This document shows positions 1-11,461 of a DNA stretch of 64,000 bases, piece after piece. The stretch comes from Acholoe squamosa (Eukaryota > Annelida > Polychaeta > Phyllodocida > Polynoidae). The DNA is taken from NCBI GenBank assembly GCA_949317995.1, contig OX439043.1:41669560-41733559 (forward strand). The letters are read 5' to 3'. The first letter of the stretch is position 1. Every line of letters starts with the position of its first letter. Position numbers and translations under genes: made by a program. Under the pieces are notes generated by a model. It saw only the letters and a list, made by a program, of their open reading frames with translations, did no database searches and was not told the origin of the DNA.

Positions 1-1192
1 AAAGAAAAGACAATTTTTGAGAAAAAAGGGTCCACAATTTCTTCTTAAGCGTTCTCATTAGGTTGAGAATAAAGAAAAAGAAATCCCCGCATTACTTGAT
101 GGATTGCCCTTTAGATGTGATCCAGAAATATCAACGTGAAGATGTTTCATATTCCTTATGAAGCTATTTTTCACAGGCAAATTCCAGAAAGACAAATTTG
201 ACATACTCCAGCAAAATTTACTACGATAAATAGCAAAGATAATCTCCATGTATCATCATAAAATGAGGAATACGATCATAGTTACATATTACAGTGCAAC
301 ATTCAACTAGATTGTTTTGATTAAAAGGTGTATAATTAGTTGGATGTTATAAAACGTGAATCATGTTTAAAACTATTTGTACATGTACAAGTAACATACA
401 TTCAATAAAAGGATAAATAATCAAAACAAAATCTATGGATCATTGTTTTTTTTTATCAAACGTTTCATAGACAAAAATTGTCGTCAGGTAATAATACCAT
501 AAAACAATTCATTATACATTTTATACATATTTTATTGGCTTAATACAATCACATTCCTATTTATGACTTTTTTTGTCCATTTTTGAGCACTACACCCAGG
601 CTCTCGCCAATAACCTAAAGATTTGAATATACAGGCTACAGACAGCACGAGAAACGTCCTTGTTAATGCAGATGCTGAGAGACACCAGTTCAGTTTGTCT
701 ATAATTACACTATTCGAGTTGACAGCCTTTTATATCCGATTCAATCTCAGATTGAAATATGAAAAGAGTAACCAGGAGTAAAGTATGGAGTTGTTTATAT
801 ATACATAATAAGTATTTGTGTGTAACCGATACTACATTTCAGGGTTAATCTTGGAATGGTTTCCTTCATATCACGGGTTCTGACAAATCACTATGGGATA
901 CTTTGAGGCAGCATGAATTGAGTTTAATAAACATTCTTTTTGATTACTGTAATGTCTTGCGTATTGGCCACTAGCTGTTCTGGAGCTGGTTCCGGCAACA
1001 CACACTGATAAGAACTGAAAAGATGGGACCAGCATGTCCCTGGAAGTGGGTGTTAACCAGGGACAAGGTACGCATCATGGTATGTCTTATCAGTTGGTTT
1101 ACCTCAACCAGCGAAATTCAAAATGGCTGCTCCACTAGGCCTCCATACTGAGTCCTATAAAGCGCACGCTGCTCAGGGACACATTGAACCTA
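1..1192. other. Left-edge intergenic DNA, nothing recognised
   Basis: AT-rich sequence with only short chance open frames. I see no exon, RNA gene or named repeat before the MITE that starts at 1,193. Confidence 0.5.
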
Positions 1193-1425
1193 CCGTAATC
1201 TCCCGCGTATAAGACGCGTCCTCTAGGCCAAACAAAAGCCTTGTGCGTCTTATAGGATCTCTTCAAGTTGGGGGTGCGTCTTATACGAGGGGTAATTTTA
1301 CCATAGAAATGTACTAATCTTACAAATTTCAGTATTAAAATGTGCGTCTTATACGTGAAAATGCATGTGCTATGTTTGGGGTGCGTCTTATACGCGCAGC
1401 GCGTCTTCTACGCGGGAGATTACGG
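1193..1425. mobile_element. TA-flanked MITE, copy 1 (233 bp)
   Basis: The element begins CCGTAATCTCCCGCGTATAA and ends in its inverted complement, with TA on both sides (1,191-1,192 and 1,426-1,427). The interior repeats an 11-mer of the type GCGTCTTATAC about five times, in both orientations. No coding capacity. Inverted ends, a TA duplication and small constant size fit a non-autonomous DNA transposon, perhaps Tc1/mariner-like; the superfamily is inferred from the TA duplication only. Confidence 0.85.
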
Positions 1426-1772
1426 TAGTTAGAGAAATTTAAAACTAATTCAATGTGTTTTTACCCCCCCCCCATGGGACACACCTCGACTTAAGGAACT
1501 CCAGTTTGAGTATTAGCATTGGCTATATATATGCGAGGCCCCACAGTACTTAAAATTATCGATGTATGACATATATGACACATTGGCATGGTTTTCACAT
1601 GGTTTAATTACACAGATCATATTGCCCTTGGATAACACAAGTTTTGAACATGCAACTAACATCACTAGCAGCATTTATCTAGGAAAGGTCCTATGGTCAA
1701 CAGGCCGCAACACAGCTATATTGTATCGCACACGCACAATATACCTTGAATACATGTTGCTTCAGGTATTGA

Positions 1773-2790
1773 AAAATATAGAACAGCATTTTGCAATGCA
1801 AGTAACTCGAAAGGGCACTTAATCTCTTCTTTTAGGCCCCTTCTGATACTAACCTCATGTTTTCTTTGAGCGTTATCACTGTCACTGGTTAAGCCTATGG
1901 AGAATGCATCCATTATCGCTTGTATGTTTCATTGGCGAATAACTCCTCTCCTTGCGAGTTAAGCATGGCACAATACCAGCAGGTCTTGAATAATGATCCA
2001 TATTAACCATAAAAATGCATGATTGATTGATTGATTTGTGTTTTACAGCACTTTAGCGGCACTAAGTGGCTATCTCGTGCTTCACAGGTTGATAATTTAA
2101 CAGAGGAATGTGTCAGTGCCCGCGCATATGTGCACCACACACATCCTGAGGGGATAGGAAAGAGGAGATATAGACCCTTTTAAGTGGGCTAGGGAAGCCT
2201 GTGTCCTGCTTTTGGTACTCTTTGGACCAGGCTGATCAGTACATAAGCCGGGGCGGAATTTGTTGACCCTCCAAGCCCCATTTGGAGGGGATAAAAACGC
2301 ATGAGACACTGTAATTCTCCTCCATTTTGTTATAATCCAGCAATTTCGATGGCACCGTGAGATGATTGTCTCGCTGTCCGCCATTTTGGATTTTGATGTT
2401 CTGTGTGCATGGCGCAAACCCCTCCTTGCCGGAAGTAGCATTTTCGACGGAGAAATGATATATTCTATCCATTTAACTTGGAATTAATGGCTTTTTGAAT
2501 ATAATCTATGCATCTTTGGCAATATCAATCGAATTGAATTGAATAATCCCCTCAATTTACTGTTATAGCCCCACAAATCGATCGTCTCGCTGTCCGCCAT
2601 GTTGGATTTTGGTTCTATCTGCGCATGCCCGACCCAATTTCCATGGTTATTTGGGTCAATTTGCACGACCACGGCTTTGTGATGCGAATAAACGACAGGG
2701 CGAACACGTAATTTTTTACATTTTTAATCAAACATATCGATTCAAATGATATGCTTTTGCCCTTCTGTATCATATTTCTATATTATAACA
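1773..2790. repeat. Interspersed repeat, copy 1 (matches 62,173-62,904)
   Basis: Sequence from about 1,773 matches a second copy at 62,173-62,904 at roughly 90% identity by eye, except for a ~280-bp insertion at 2,023-2,304. Two diverged internal units each carry a CCGCCAT-TTGGATTTTG block followed by a GCGCATG-type block. No open frame is conserved between the copies, so I call it a non-coding interspersed repeat. Confidence 0.8.
2023..2290 (-). mobile_element. SINE-like or truncated LINE insertion with 14-bp TSD
   Basis: This segment is absent from the sister repeat copy at 62 kb. It is bounded by ATAAAAATGCATGA (2,009-2,022) and ATAAAAACGCATGA (2,291-2,304), a 14-bp target-site duplication with one mismatch. 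Read on the minus strand it ends in a short (ATCA)n tail after a stretch like GCCGCTAAAGTGCTGTAAAA, as in many L2/CR1-type LINE and SINE tails. The class is inferred; the boundaries are directly visible. Confidence 0.7.
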
Positions 2791-3355
2791 GAGAATAATT
2801 GAAAAAAAAATTAATAACGACCACTTTTACGACAATAGAGACTAGGAGTGTCATTGACATCCAAAATATAACGATGATGAATATCATCATTTTGGTCTTG
2901 ATATTTCAAATATATCGATTATTGCTAAATAGAGCAAAATGGCCATGATATGAGCTTTTAACAGGGAAAGAATTTTTCATATACTCTAATTACTAGGCAA
3001 ATTAGAGTTATTATATTGCCCTGTACACACAATTTACAGAATTATTTGATCTATTGGCAAAATGCAATAACAAACTCAATTGAACGATGCATTAATTATA
3101 ATTTAAAATTGTTGGTATTGGGTAATTCAAAATATATTTGAATCACAATACATTTTTGATCATAACTTTGGTTCTAATAGGAATTTCTAGAAAATTCTTT
3201 CAAATTTGGAAGGCCCAATCCTGTGCATTTATGAGACAAATGACTGTATCGATATAATGGTTTTATCGATGCGATAATCGCGATTTCGTAAATCGACCAT
3301 GGCTTCATAATTTGCACACGACAGTATGGCTGGTGTCATACACTATAGAATGGTG
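2791..3355. other. AT-rich DNA downstream of TTC1
   Basis: This stretch should contain the TTC1 3' UTR on the minus strand. I could not pick a convincing AATAAA signal. Nothing else is recognised. Confidence 0.35.
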
Positions 3356-3483
3356 TTATTGTTTAGCACCTTGGTTGAAGTTAACAGAGTAGCCTCCTGT
3401 GTTGGGGTCTTGTTGTAGCTGGAAGTTGTTGGTAGAGAGTCCAAAGGGTTTAAGGATCATGTTCCCTAGGTCTTTAAGTTTTC
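3356..3483 (-). CDS. TTC1: TTC1 terminal coding exon 5
   Basis: Encodes [20 protein letters not shown] and ends NFNQGAKQ-stop. The PFGLST-NFQ block is the most conserved part of the TTC1 C-terminus. Confidence 0.93.
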
Positions 3484-6400
3484 CTGGCAATATGATAAAA
3501 GCAAATAAGTTAGTATTTTTTTGATAGTTAACAGTTTGATACATATTTCTCATCTTGCAACAATACGTGTGGATTAAATCAATTTAAATGCTATGCATGA
3601 TGCCAAATTGATAACAATATCCGCACATAATTTTATACTCAAAATCAGGAGGGTTACTTTTTATTGCATCGGGACTTTACTGTAAACCGTAATCTCCCGC
3701 GTATAAGGCGCGTCTTATACGCCAAACAAAATGCTGCTGAGTCTTATACGTGGGAGGGACATTTCCTTGAGTTTGGGGTGCGCCTTATAGGGGGGGTATT
3801 TTTACTATAGAACAGTACTAAATTAACAAAAATCTGCCCTTAGGGGTGCGCCTTATACGTGGGACAGGCCTCCCTGAGTTGGGGGGTGCGCCTTATACGC
3901 GGGCTGCGCCTTATACGCGGGAGATTACGGTATTGTATCTAAAACAACATCCTTACCCATCATTTCTTCTTTCATCTTTTCATTTCGCTCTTTGATTTGG
4001 TCTGGCAGTCGCTGAAGATATATTCAAATCACATGATAAGTACTACAAATTCTTAAAGGATTATTCCAAAAGGAAGTGCCTTATACACAACAAATTTAGA
4101 ATAATGTACAGTACCGTTTATGTGAGATATAACTAAAGGTTCACGAGTTTGGGTAGCTGGCAATCTTATCGCACCCGCAGTTTTAATAGTTACTGTATCA
4201 TATGAGGCCAGCAGGGCAGAGTGCGATAGGTTAACTAAACTGCAAGTACAAGGACAACAAGTGCTCCATTGCATTTATCTCATAGCTAGAGGGGGTTCAG
4301 TGATGCCACTCACTGCTTCTCAAAAATTCGGAAATCCTCCTAATTTTCTCAATTTACAATAGGAAATACCTATTAGAATGGAAATAAAAAATTCGGAATT
4401 CCTAAAAAGTTAGGAAAAGTGGCATCTCGGGGAGAGGGGGGTTACATTCTCTTAGCATCGTGACATCTGAAAGGTTGCACAGGGCTTGATTACATCGCCA
4501 TTCTGACGTGACGTGACCAGGACAAAAACCAAGGTAGCGTTTGCTTTATATTTATCTTAGCTATTTGTCTGCAATTCAAAAAGTAACGCGTCCAGTTCCA
4601 TAGTCTTGACTTATTGGTTACCTGCCTGCCTGCCTACATATATACCACTAACTTTTTCCTTCTCCATGTCCTTTTCACGAATTTAGGGGTCTAGACCCAT
4701 CTCACTGACAGTCACAGTGCCATGCCCATGGTGCATTCCCATTGGCATTGAGTTGTACCGGTATTGGAGAATTTTGTGACCATTTCCTTCATTGAGAATA
4801 ATTGTGCTTCAGAATAGTGAAAATAAAAAATATTTCCAGTGAGTCAATTTCTAGTGAATCTGAGCACAGAAGAGAGAGGGGAGGGGTGAGAGGTGTAGTA
4901 GTGGCGTTGGGAGGAGAGAACAGGGACTGTGCCAGTCTAGCTCTACCAATTTCCTATATCAAAATAATCAAACTTAGAATTATTTTTGGCCAGAATCGAT
5001 TTAGACCATTTAAGAATAGATGTGCCTAGTTACTTCCTTTGTCATTCCCATTAAAAAACTCTTTGAGTGAAATTAATACAATGATATTCAGACCACGTAC
5101 CATACCGCGTCTGGCTGACACTACAGGGTACATTGTACACCTTTTTCATATGCGCAGATCGTTTTCACTTAAAATTCCCATCATTTTGATACCAAATAAC
5201 CCATATTTTGATAGATAATACTTACATTCAATGCACCCCACTAACGTTTTTACTAACAATTATAGGAACTTGCTTTAGGTTGCAGAACACCAATTGACGG
5301 GAGGTTGCAGCAGGAGACACTTTGTAGCTCCGCGCTGAAGGGTGTTGTACAATGATTATTAGTCTAAAATCTGACAGTTGGTAGGCAAACCAGGCATCAA
5401 ATTAATCCTTAGGATGTATATTAATCGATTTGAGTGTTATTTAGGTTGATATTTGAGGGTAAGTTGAGGGGGGTGCACTCTTTTCAATTACAGAATTTAT
5501 TGCAATCATTCACTGCAAAACCCCCAAATCTGGGTATGTCCGCACTCTACGGCCGATAGCGGAAAAGTTAATCACATTGTACCACATCTCATGGCCCTAA
5601 GGGAGTGGTCATTTATTATCAACAGGGGGGTGGTGGGTTTGAGGGGGGGCGTAAAAAATTCTGACCCCTCTCGAGGGGGGGCTAAAAAATTTTTGACCCC
5701 TCTTGAGGGGGGGCTAAAAAAATTTACCCTCTTTTTAGCAAAAAAGCCCGCACGCTACTATAGATCAAAGAGGGAGTGTGAAAACTCATGAAGGATGTAT
5801 CTATTGATTCTGGGGTGATTTTTAGAAAATGAACACGTTCCAATTGGTGCTATCGCGTTTCGCGCTATATTAAGTTATATGCGGAACCAATTCCTTCTAT
5901 GAGACCACATAGGAACAAAGAGAGAAAAATATTTTCAACCAATCACAGCTCTGCAATAATTAGGTGCAGACAGCCAAAGAAATATGCAAATGAGCTCTGT
6001 TATTGGACTAACAGAGAATGGAGCCAAACTCTGTTCTATCTCATCTAAGGATAATTACAGAAATAAAGAAAGGGTATTGATATAACAGATCGTCTCCACA
6101 AAAACCAGTACCTTTGCATGCATATCACTCATTTCACTGACTAGTGTAATAAAAAATTAACATGGTATAACCAGCTACTATTCTTCTAGCACACTCTGAT
6201 CACAAAATTACCTACAGGTGGTATCTCATTTTGACATAGTGATGTGTACAAAACACACTATGCACCAAAATAATCCCAATCACCACCCAATACCCACTTT
6301 TTAAATCAATAAATTAAAAAAAATAATACATGGAATAATCCTAGGGACACCAAACTGGACTATGTTATTTCAAACTTCATAGACGTTGTCAATGGAAAGA

Positions 6401-9400
6401 ATTAGTAACTTTAAATTATGATAAACCACTATTTCCTAAAATACTTAAAATTAATAACCCAACTGGTAAGAACAGTCCACTTTACTGAAGCTTAGAAAAG
6501 TTAGACATGTTTGCAATGGAAACTGGACGCGTTAATATACGCCCTGTGTATTCCAGGCTCCCTAAGAACAGGGTGTCGTAATGCATAAAGTCTACATAAA
6601 GGAGCAGTGGGGTGCGTTAAAATGACTCACCATGGCAGCTTCCCGGGCAGAGTGTTGACAAGGGTCCATCTCAAGCACCTTTGTGTAGTCAGTGAGTGCC
6701 TCATCCAGCTTCTCTGTCTTCTCATACAGCTCGGCACGTCTCAGTAACGGCTTGAGGTAGTTTGGATTCAGCTCCATAGCTTTAGTACAGTCAGCTATGG
6801 CTGCCTCATGTTTCTCCTGGGAGCCATTAAAAAGACAACAAGAAAACATGATATTGAACTATGTTATTCTTTATATTGGGTAATTGCAAATAGGAGAACA
6901 AGTGATAGAATATCACATTAAAGCCTTTAACCTTTAGGTCTGCAGGGAGATGCAACAATGAAATTATCATGACCCAGAATTATCAATCGGTCCCTTTAAT
7001 ACAGAAAAAATGAGGTTCATAAAAAGAGGATAATACATGAAGCATATGCAATATTCGTTACTTCAACAACAGATGATGACTTACGAGGTGGAGTTTGGCC
7101 GCTCCTCTGTTGGAGTACATGATGGAGCGTTCTTTGACATAGCAGAGGGGGCATGCCTGTAAGGCGCTCGTGTACTCTGCTATAGAGGCTATGTAGTTGC
7201 CCTCCTTAAACAAACGGTTCCCTTCCGTCTTGTAGTTTTGTGCCTTGTCTTTCAATTCCTGATATGTAATAGAAATAGGAATTGAAAGTGTAAATTATGG
7301 AATTTTTGCGCCATTTCGACTATCCTCACCCCAAATTAGAGGAGCACACACAGTATGCTTAAGCTTCATTCTATGAAACTCTGCACATGTACTGGCAAAC
7401 AATAATTCCCTAAAATGTTTAAGGCTAGGGCACAGCCCTAAGTTTTATTGGCTTCTTTGTTCAAAGAGCTATAGTCTTATACAACATGATCATACTATAG
7501 TGACAAAATATATTGAGGCACGGCACAGCTGTGATGTCAGTTGGCGTTGATGGTTTAAACCTAAGATTATGTTTTATTTGAACATTGTAGATGTCGGACA
7601 GAAATGTCAACAGCACCAATGGAAACCCCAGGGTCTAATTAAGGGGGGTAGGCATGGTCAAATACCTCCTATACCTGTTGCTAGGCAATGTAGATGTCAA
7701 ACAGAAATGTCAACTGGCAACAATGGAATCCACAGGGTCTAATTAGGGGGGTAGGCATGGTCAAATACCTCCTAGACCTGTTGCTAGACAATTTAGACGT
7801 TGAACAGAAATGTCAACGACACCAATGGAATCTCCAGGGACTAACTAGGGGGGTTAGGCATAGTCAAATACCTCCTATACCTGTTGCTAGGCAATGTAGA
7901 TGTCAAACAGAGATGTCAACGGCACCAATGGAATCCACAGAGTCTAATTAGGGGGAGTAGGCATGGTCAAATACCTCCTAGACCTGTTGCTAGGCAATTT
8001 AGACGTCAAACAGAAATGTCAACGACACCAATGGACTCTCCAGGAACTCATTAGGGGGGGTAGGCATGGGCAAATACCTCCTAGACCTGTTGCTAGGCAA
8101 TGTAGACGTCAAACAGAAATGTCAATGGCACCAATGGAATCCCCAGGGTCTAATTAGGGGGGGTAGGCATAGTCAAATACCTCCTATACCTGTTGCTAGG
8201 CAATGTAGACTTCAAACAGAAATGTCAACGGCACCAATGGAATCCCCAGGGTCTAATTAGAGGGGGTAGGCATGGTCAAATACCTCCTATACCTGTTGCT
8301 AGGCAATGTAGACGTCAAACAGAAATGTCAACGACACCAATGGAATCCACAGGGTCTAATTAAGTGGGGGGTAGGCATGGGCAAATACCTCCTAGACCTG
8401 TTGCTAGCCAATGTAGACGTCAAACAGAAATGTCAACGGCACCAATGGAATCCCCAGGGTCTAATTAGGGGGGTAGGCATGGTCAAATACCTCCTACACC
8501 TGTTGCTAGGCAATGTAGACGTCGAATGGAAAGCAACACAGACGTCGGACAGAGACGTCAACGGCACCAATAGAATCCCCAGGGTCTAATTGTAGGGGGA
8601 GGGGGTAACTCCTCGACTTATCCGTTATCATTCTATAGTAACAGTCCTATAGTTCTAATAGTTTCCATGGCGGTCGCTGTAAGATTGATAACTTGCAGGC
8701 GAGGCCCTAATATAGCATAGCTACCCTATGGCTTAATGCCATTGCTCTTAGGAATAATTCCTATAAAACTACACAATTTAGGTTTAGTGTTCAATGGGTC
8801 TTAGGGGTAACTCCTACCTCCATGGCGGTTGCTGTAAGAATGATAATATGCAAGCAAGATCCTAATATATCATAGCCACCCCTATGGCTTAATGTCATTG
8901 TTCTTAGGAATAATTCATATCAAACTACACAAGTTAGGTTTAGTATTCAATTGCACTGAACTTTCTGGCTCACTGTACACAATTACTACCTAATTAAGAG
9001 GATTATACCTAGTCCATCCAGGTGTTTGTGCATGCACATGGCTATTTCTCTTAAGGCAAAACTCACCTTGACACAATCCGTGTATTTTACCTTTACATCA
9101 AAATACATGTACAGCTTCCACCTAACAAATGGGAGTTGTCTCATTGTATTGAATAATGATTTTAACACACCCTGGCATTTAAAAAACTCTTGTAACATGA
9201 GAAATATGTCTGTTACATTTGAAATATGAAACTGGGTTTTCTCCTTAAAACTTTTAAGGAAGCAACCTCAAACCCTAGATCCAGGTACCTTAGACTTGCC
9301 CAAGCTATTGGTCTCAGTCTAATCCTATGTGCATGCTAAGGACTTTTATGTGGGCAAGTCTACCCATTTTGCCACATTCCATTGCATCTACTCCCCTTAT

Positions 9401-10742
9401 ATGACTATTTTATTGGCCGAGCCAATAAAATAAAAATACCGGGTAAGCGGGATCTGAATTTAGCAGTAATTGATGACTGGATACTATACCAATCTTAACT
9501 GCTAGAGCAGTAGAATTTACTATAACAGAGATTAATGGAGGCTGACATGTGTTAGCTCTGCAAGGGGCTATCTGGCCTGCCCAAGGTTTTACTCCAAGGA
9601 CCAAGCATAGCCTTCTACTGGGATAGCATCTCCACAACTTCCAGCCACAACTACAATACTAACAATCTGACTGGAGAGTGGAAATCGGAAAATTCTGACT
9701 TCCTTTCTGTTCCTGGTTTTCCAGGAAGGTTTGGTCAATGGGAGAAGGCCTAGGAGTTTCCTTGATTTACAGACACTCCAGGAGCTGGCTGGCTGGGTAT
9801 GAGAATTAGTTGCAGCAATCACAAGGGGATGGTGGTGGTGTGTTGGAGGGGGGGTAGAGTGGGCAATGGGGATACCCTCTGTAAGCCTAAGGGGTCCAAG
9901 ACATCGGTTTACGAGAGCTTTCCAAGTACTCAACATGTCTACTGACAATACCTTAAGGGACTCAAGGGAAATTTCTATTGAAGGAATGTTAAACCAAAGG
10001 CCAATGCATAAAAACACAAATGAAGAAATATAGAGTTTGTAAGGGTCAAAACAAATTTTTATCTAAACATGAAAATCCAGGAATTCCTGGTATTCCAGGA
10101 ACACTTACATCCCTGCACATGAAAGGAATAGCAAAATCTGGCAAACGCCGTCCAAAATATTACCTCTTTTTCTTCTTCAGTCAGGGTTGCATCTCTTTCC
10201 TTGAGACCCTCTTCATCAACGGTGTCCTGCTCCTCTTCCTCTTCTGACGATTCTTCCTCATCCCTCAGAGCATCCTTATTTTCCTCTGTAGCTTCTTTCA
10301 TGAATTCATCCACAATATCTTCATCAAATTCTTCACCAGAACCAGAACAGCTTTCTGTTTCCTCATCATCTGTTTTAGAATCTACATTATCTGCATGATT
10401 TTCCGCTAGACCGTGTTCATCACATTTTTGTTCAGTTTCTGTATTGGTAGCTTCTGTGTGCTGCTCTATATTTAAGTTAGATAAACTATCTGATACACTA
10501 TCTACAGAAGATTCTACTATGCTCTCTTTACTAAGGCTGGGTTCAGTTCCTTCTGTCTGTTCCTCTCTTTCAGTGGGACCAGCGAGTGTCTGGGGTACTG
10601 TCTTACTGCTAGCTTCCTGCTTTTCATTATTTAGAGATGTGGTCGATATTTTGCTCTTTGTTTGTTCATCTATAGGGATACTTTCCACGGCATCCTCAAA
10701 GATGAGCTCTGTATCGGAGTCGCTGTCATTGTGAGATGCCAT
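3356..10742 (-). CDS. TTC1: TTC1-like TPR co-chaperone, five coding exons
   Basis: Coding exons in transcript order are 10,164-10,742, 7,085-7,258, 6,631-6,816, 3,957-4,011 and 3,356-3,483. All junctions are GT-AG and the phases agree, giving 374 codons including the stop. Residues 1-193 form an acidic, Glu/Ser-rich N-terminus. Residues 194 to about 320 contain three TPR units, including [16 protein letters not shown]. The C-terminus has [18 protein letters not shown] and [10 protein letters not shown], diagnostic of TTC1. Known TTC1 is a cytosolic adaptor reported to bind Hsp90/Hsp70 tails and Ras/G-alpha proteins. Human TTC1 is about 292 residues; the extra length here lies in the acidic N-terminus. 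The start at 10,742 is the first ATG and has G at -3 and +4. It is divergent from SEPSECS, with the start codons about 605 bp apart. Confidence 0.93.
3687..3930. mobile_element. MITE copy in TTC1 intron 4 (244 bp)
   Basis: Same ends as the 1,193 copy, but a subfamily using AAGGCGCG-type motifs. It is closest to the copy at 51,262. The right flank is TA; the left flanking base pair has mutated to AA. It makes up about half of the 473-bp intron. Confidence 0.8.
3957..4011 (-). CDS. TTC1: TTC1 coding exon 4
   Basis: 55-bp exon encoding [18 protein letters not shown] plus one base. The charged helix after the TPRs is characteristic of TTC1. Acceptor cag, donor TGG|gtaagg. Confidence 0.9.
5589..5790. 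repeat. Fragment of a GGGAG-ended, G-run repeat
   Basis: Starts GGGAGTGGTCATTTATTATC after TAA and contains iterated runs of G followed by AAAAAATTT. It then shares an AAACCCGCACGYTACTATAG-type block with 13,460. It looks like one end of the Harbinger-like family seen at 13.3 kb and 15.8 kb. No matching right end was found. It lies in TTC1 intron 3 (4,012-6,630), which otherwise shows nothing recognisable. Confidence 0.5.
6631..6816 (-). CDS. TTC1: TTC1 coding exon 3 (TPR 2-3)
   Basis: 62 codons. Contains [20 protein letters not shown] and [16 protein letters not shown], the canonical TPR spacing. Phase 0 at both ends; donor ATG|gtgagt. Confidence 0.94.
7085..7258 (-). CDS. TTC1: TTC1 coding exon 2 (TPR 1)
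   Basis: 58 codons starting [20 protein letters not shown]. This is the first TPR helix pair plus the [13 protein letters not shown] start of the second. Acceptor cag, donor CTC|gtaagt, phase 0 at both ends. Confidence 0.93.
7586..8592. repeat. Minisatellite, ~103-bp period, ~9.5 copies
   Basis: Tandem units contain TGTCAACGGCACCAATGGAA, CCCAGGGTCTAATTAGGGGG and CTCCTATACCTGTTGCTAGG. Because the period is not a multiple of three, the open frames that run through it change frame from unit to unit and are not coding. Lies in TTC1 intron 1. Confidence 0.9.
8664..8975. repeat. Two-copy ~156-bp tandem repeat
   Basis: Two units each start CCATGGCGGT-GCTGTAAGA (8,664 and 8,820) and continue through TATGGCTTAATG and TTAGGAATAATTC. 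It follows the 103-bp array directly. Confidence 0.8.
10164..10742 (-). CDS. TTC1: TTC1 coding exon 1 (acidic N-terminus)
   Basis: 193 codons ending in phase 0 at GAG|gtaata. The composition is low-complexity and acidic, with a run of glutamates near residue 170, and looks largely disordered. Confidence 0.9.
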
Positions 10743-11347
10743 CTCTTTAGATTCATCAGCATACCCGGTATACTCGTTATTTGCACCTGGAAACCATGAT
10801 GATCATGATCTGATCACTGATGTGATGACGCAAGCCTGAGCGATAATACAATGATCGAAAGGGAATGTAGGAAGTATTTTCGTCGTGTATGACCAAACCA
10901 GTGATATGAAAAAGATATTAGATGGAGAGTAACATAAATTTTCCATATCTATCCAAATAGTGCTTCATAAATAAAAGATATAAATGATTCTTACGTTTGA
11001 CAAGCTTTCATCGCAGTTTACCTACAGTTTCACGAGCTTCGGTCAAAAGCGGAACCGGAAATTCAAATTGTAGTGCTCAAGATTCTTACGCATAAAAAAA
11101 GTATGATGTAAATCATAAAAAATTGGACATCTCTCGTAGACGTTATTCAAAAGATACCATATTTCTATACTATAAATTTCAAATATTTCCAAACCTGCTT
11201 GATTAAATCCTTTAAAGCATAGTACTATATCTAGCGGATGTACAGTGTTGTGGTGTGTTCTTTGGTCTTGGCCTCTGCACTCGCAACTTTACAGAAGTCA
11301 TAATTGATGATTCTACAGCGACTTGCAGAAATCAGGATTAAGAAGCC
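10743..11347. promoter_or_regulatory. Shared TTC1/SEPSECS divergent promoter region
   Basis: The two start codons point away from each other across about 605 bp, so this interval must hold both 5' UTRs and core promoters. Visible candidate sites are TGATGACGCAAG near 10,820 (CRE/bZIP-like) and GCGGAACCGGAAATT near 11,050 (tandem ETS cores). No TATA box is obvious in a sensible position. Sharing of the promoter is inferred from geometry only. Confidence 0.6.
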
Positions 11348-11461
11348 ATGAATCCGGACTGTCATCGACTGTGTGAAAAGCTGATCCCGTCCTCCTACGT
11401 ACAACAAGGTGTGCAGGCCAGGCGGACCCGTGAAAACCTCATCAGACATCTCTTGGAACAG
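11348..11461 (+). CDS. SEPSECS: SEPSECS coding exon 1
   Basis: 38 codons, [20 protein letters not shown] through LIRHLLEQ. Matches the conserved YV-QG--ARR--E-LIR-LLE N-terminal helix. Donor CAG|gtaccg. The following intron is about 21 kb. Confidence 0.9.

Noticed and set aside
7694-8589. Open frames of 64-105 residues in the 103-bp array
   Set aside because: They follow the repeat in rotating frames and end wherever a unit shifts frame; no independent coding signal.
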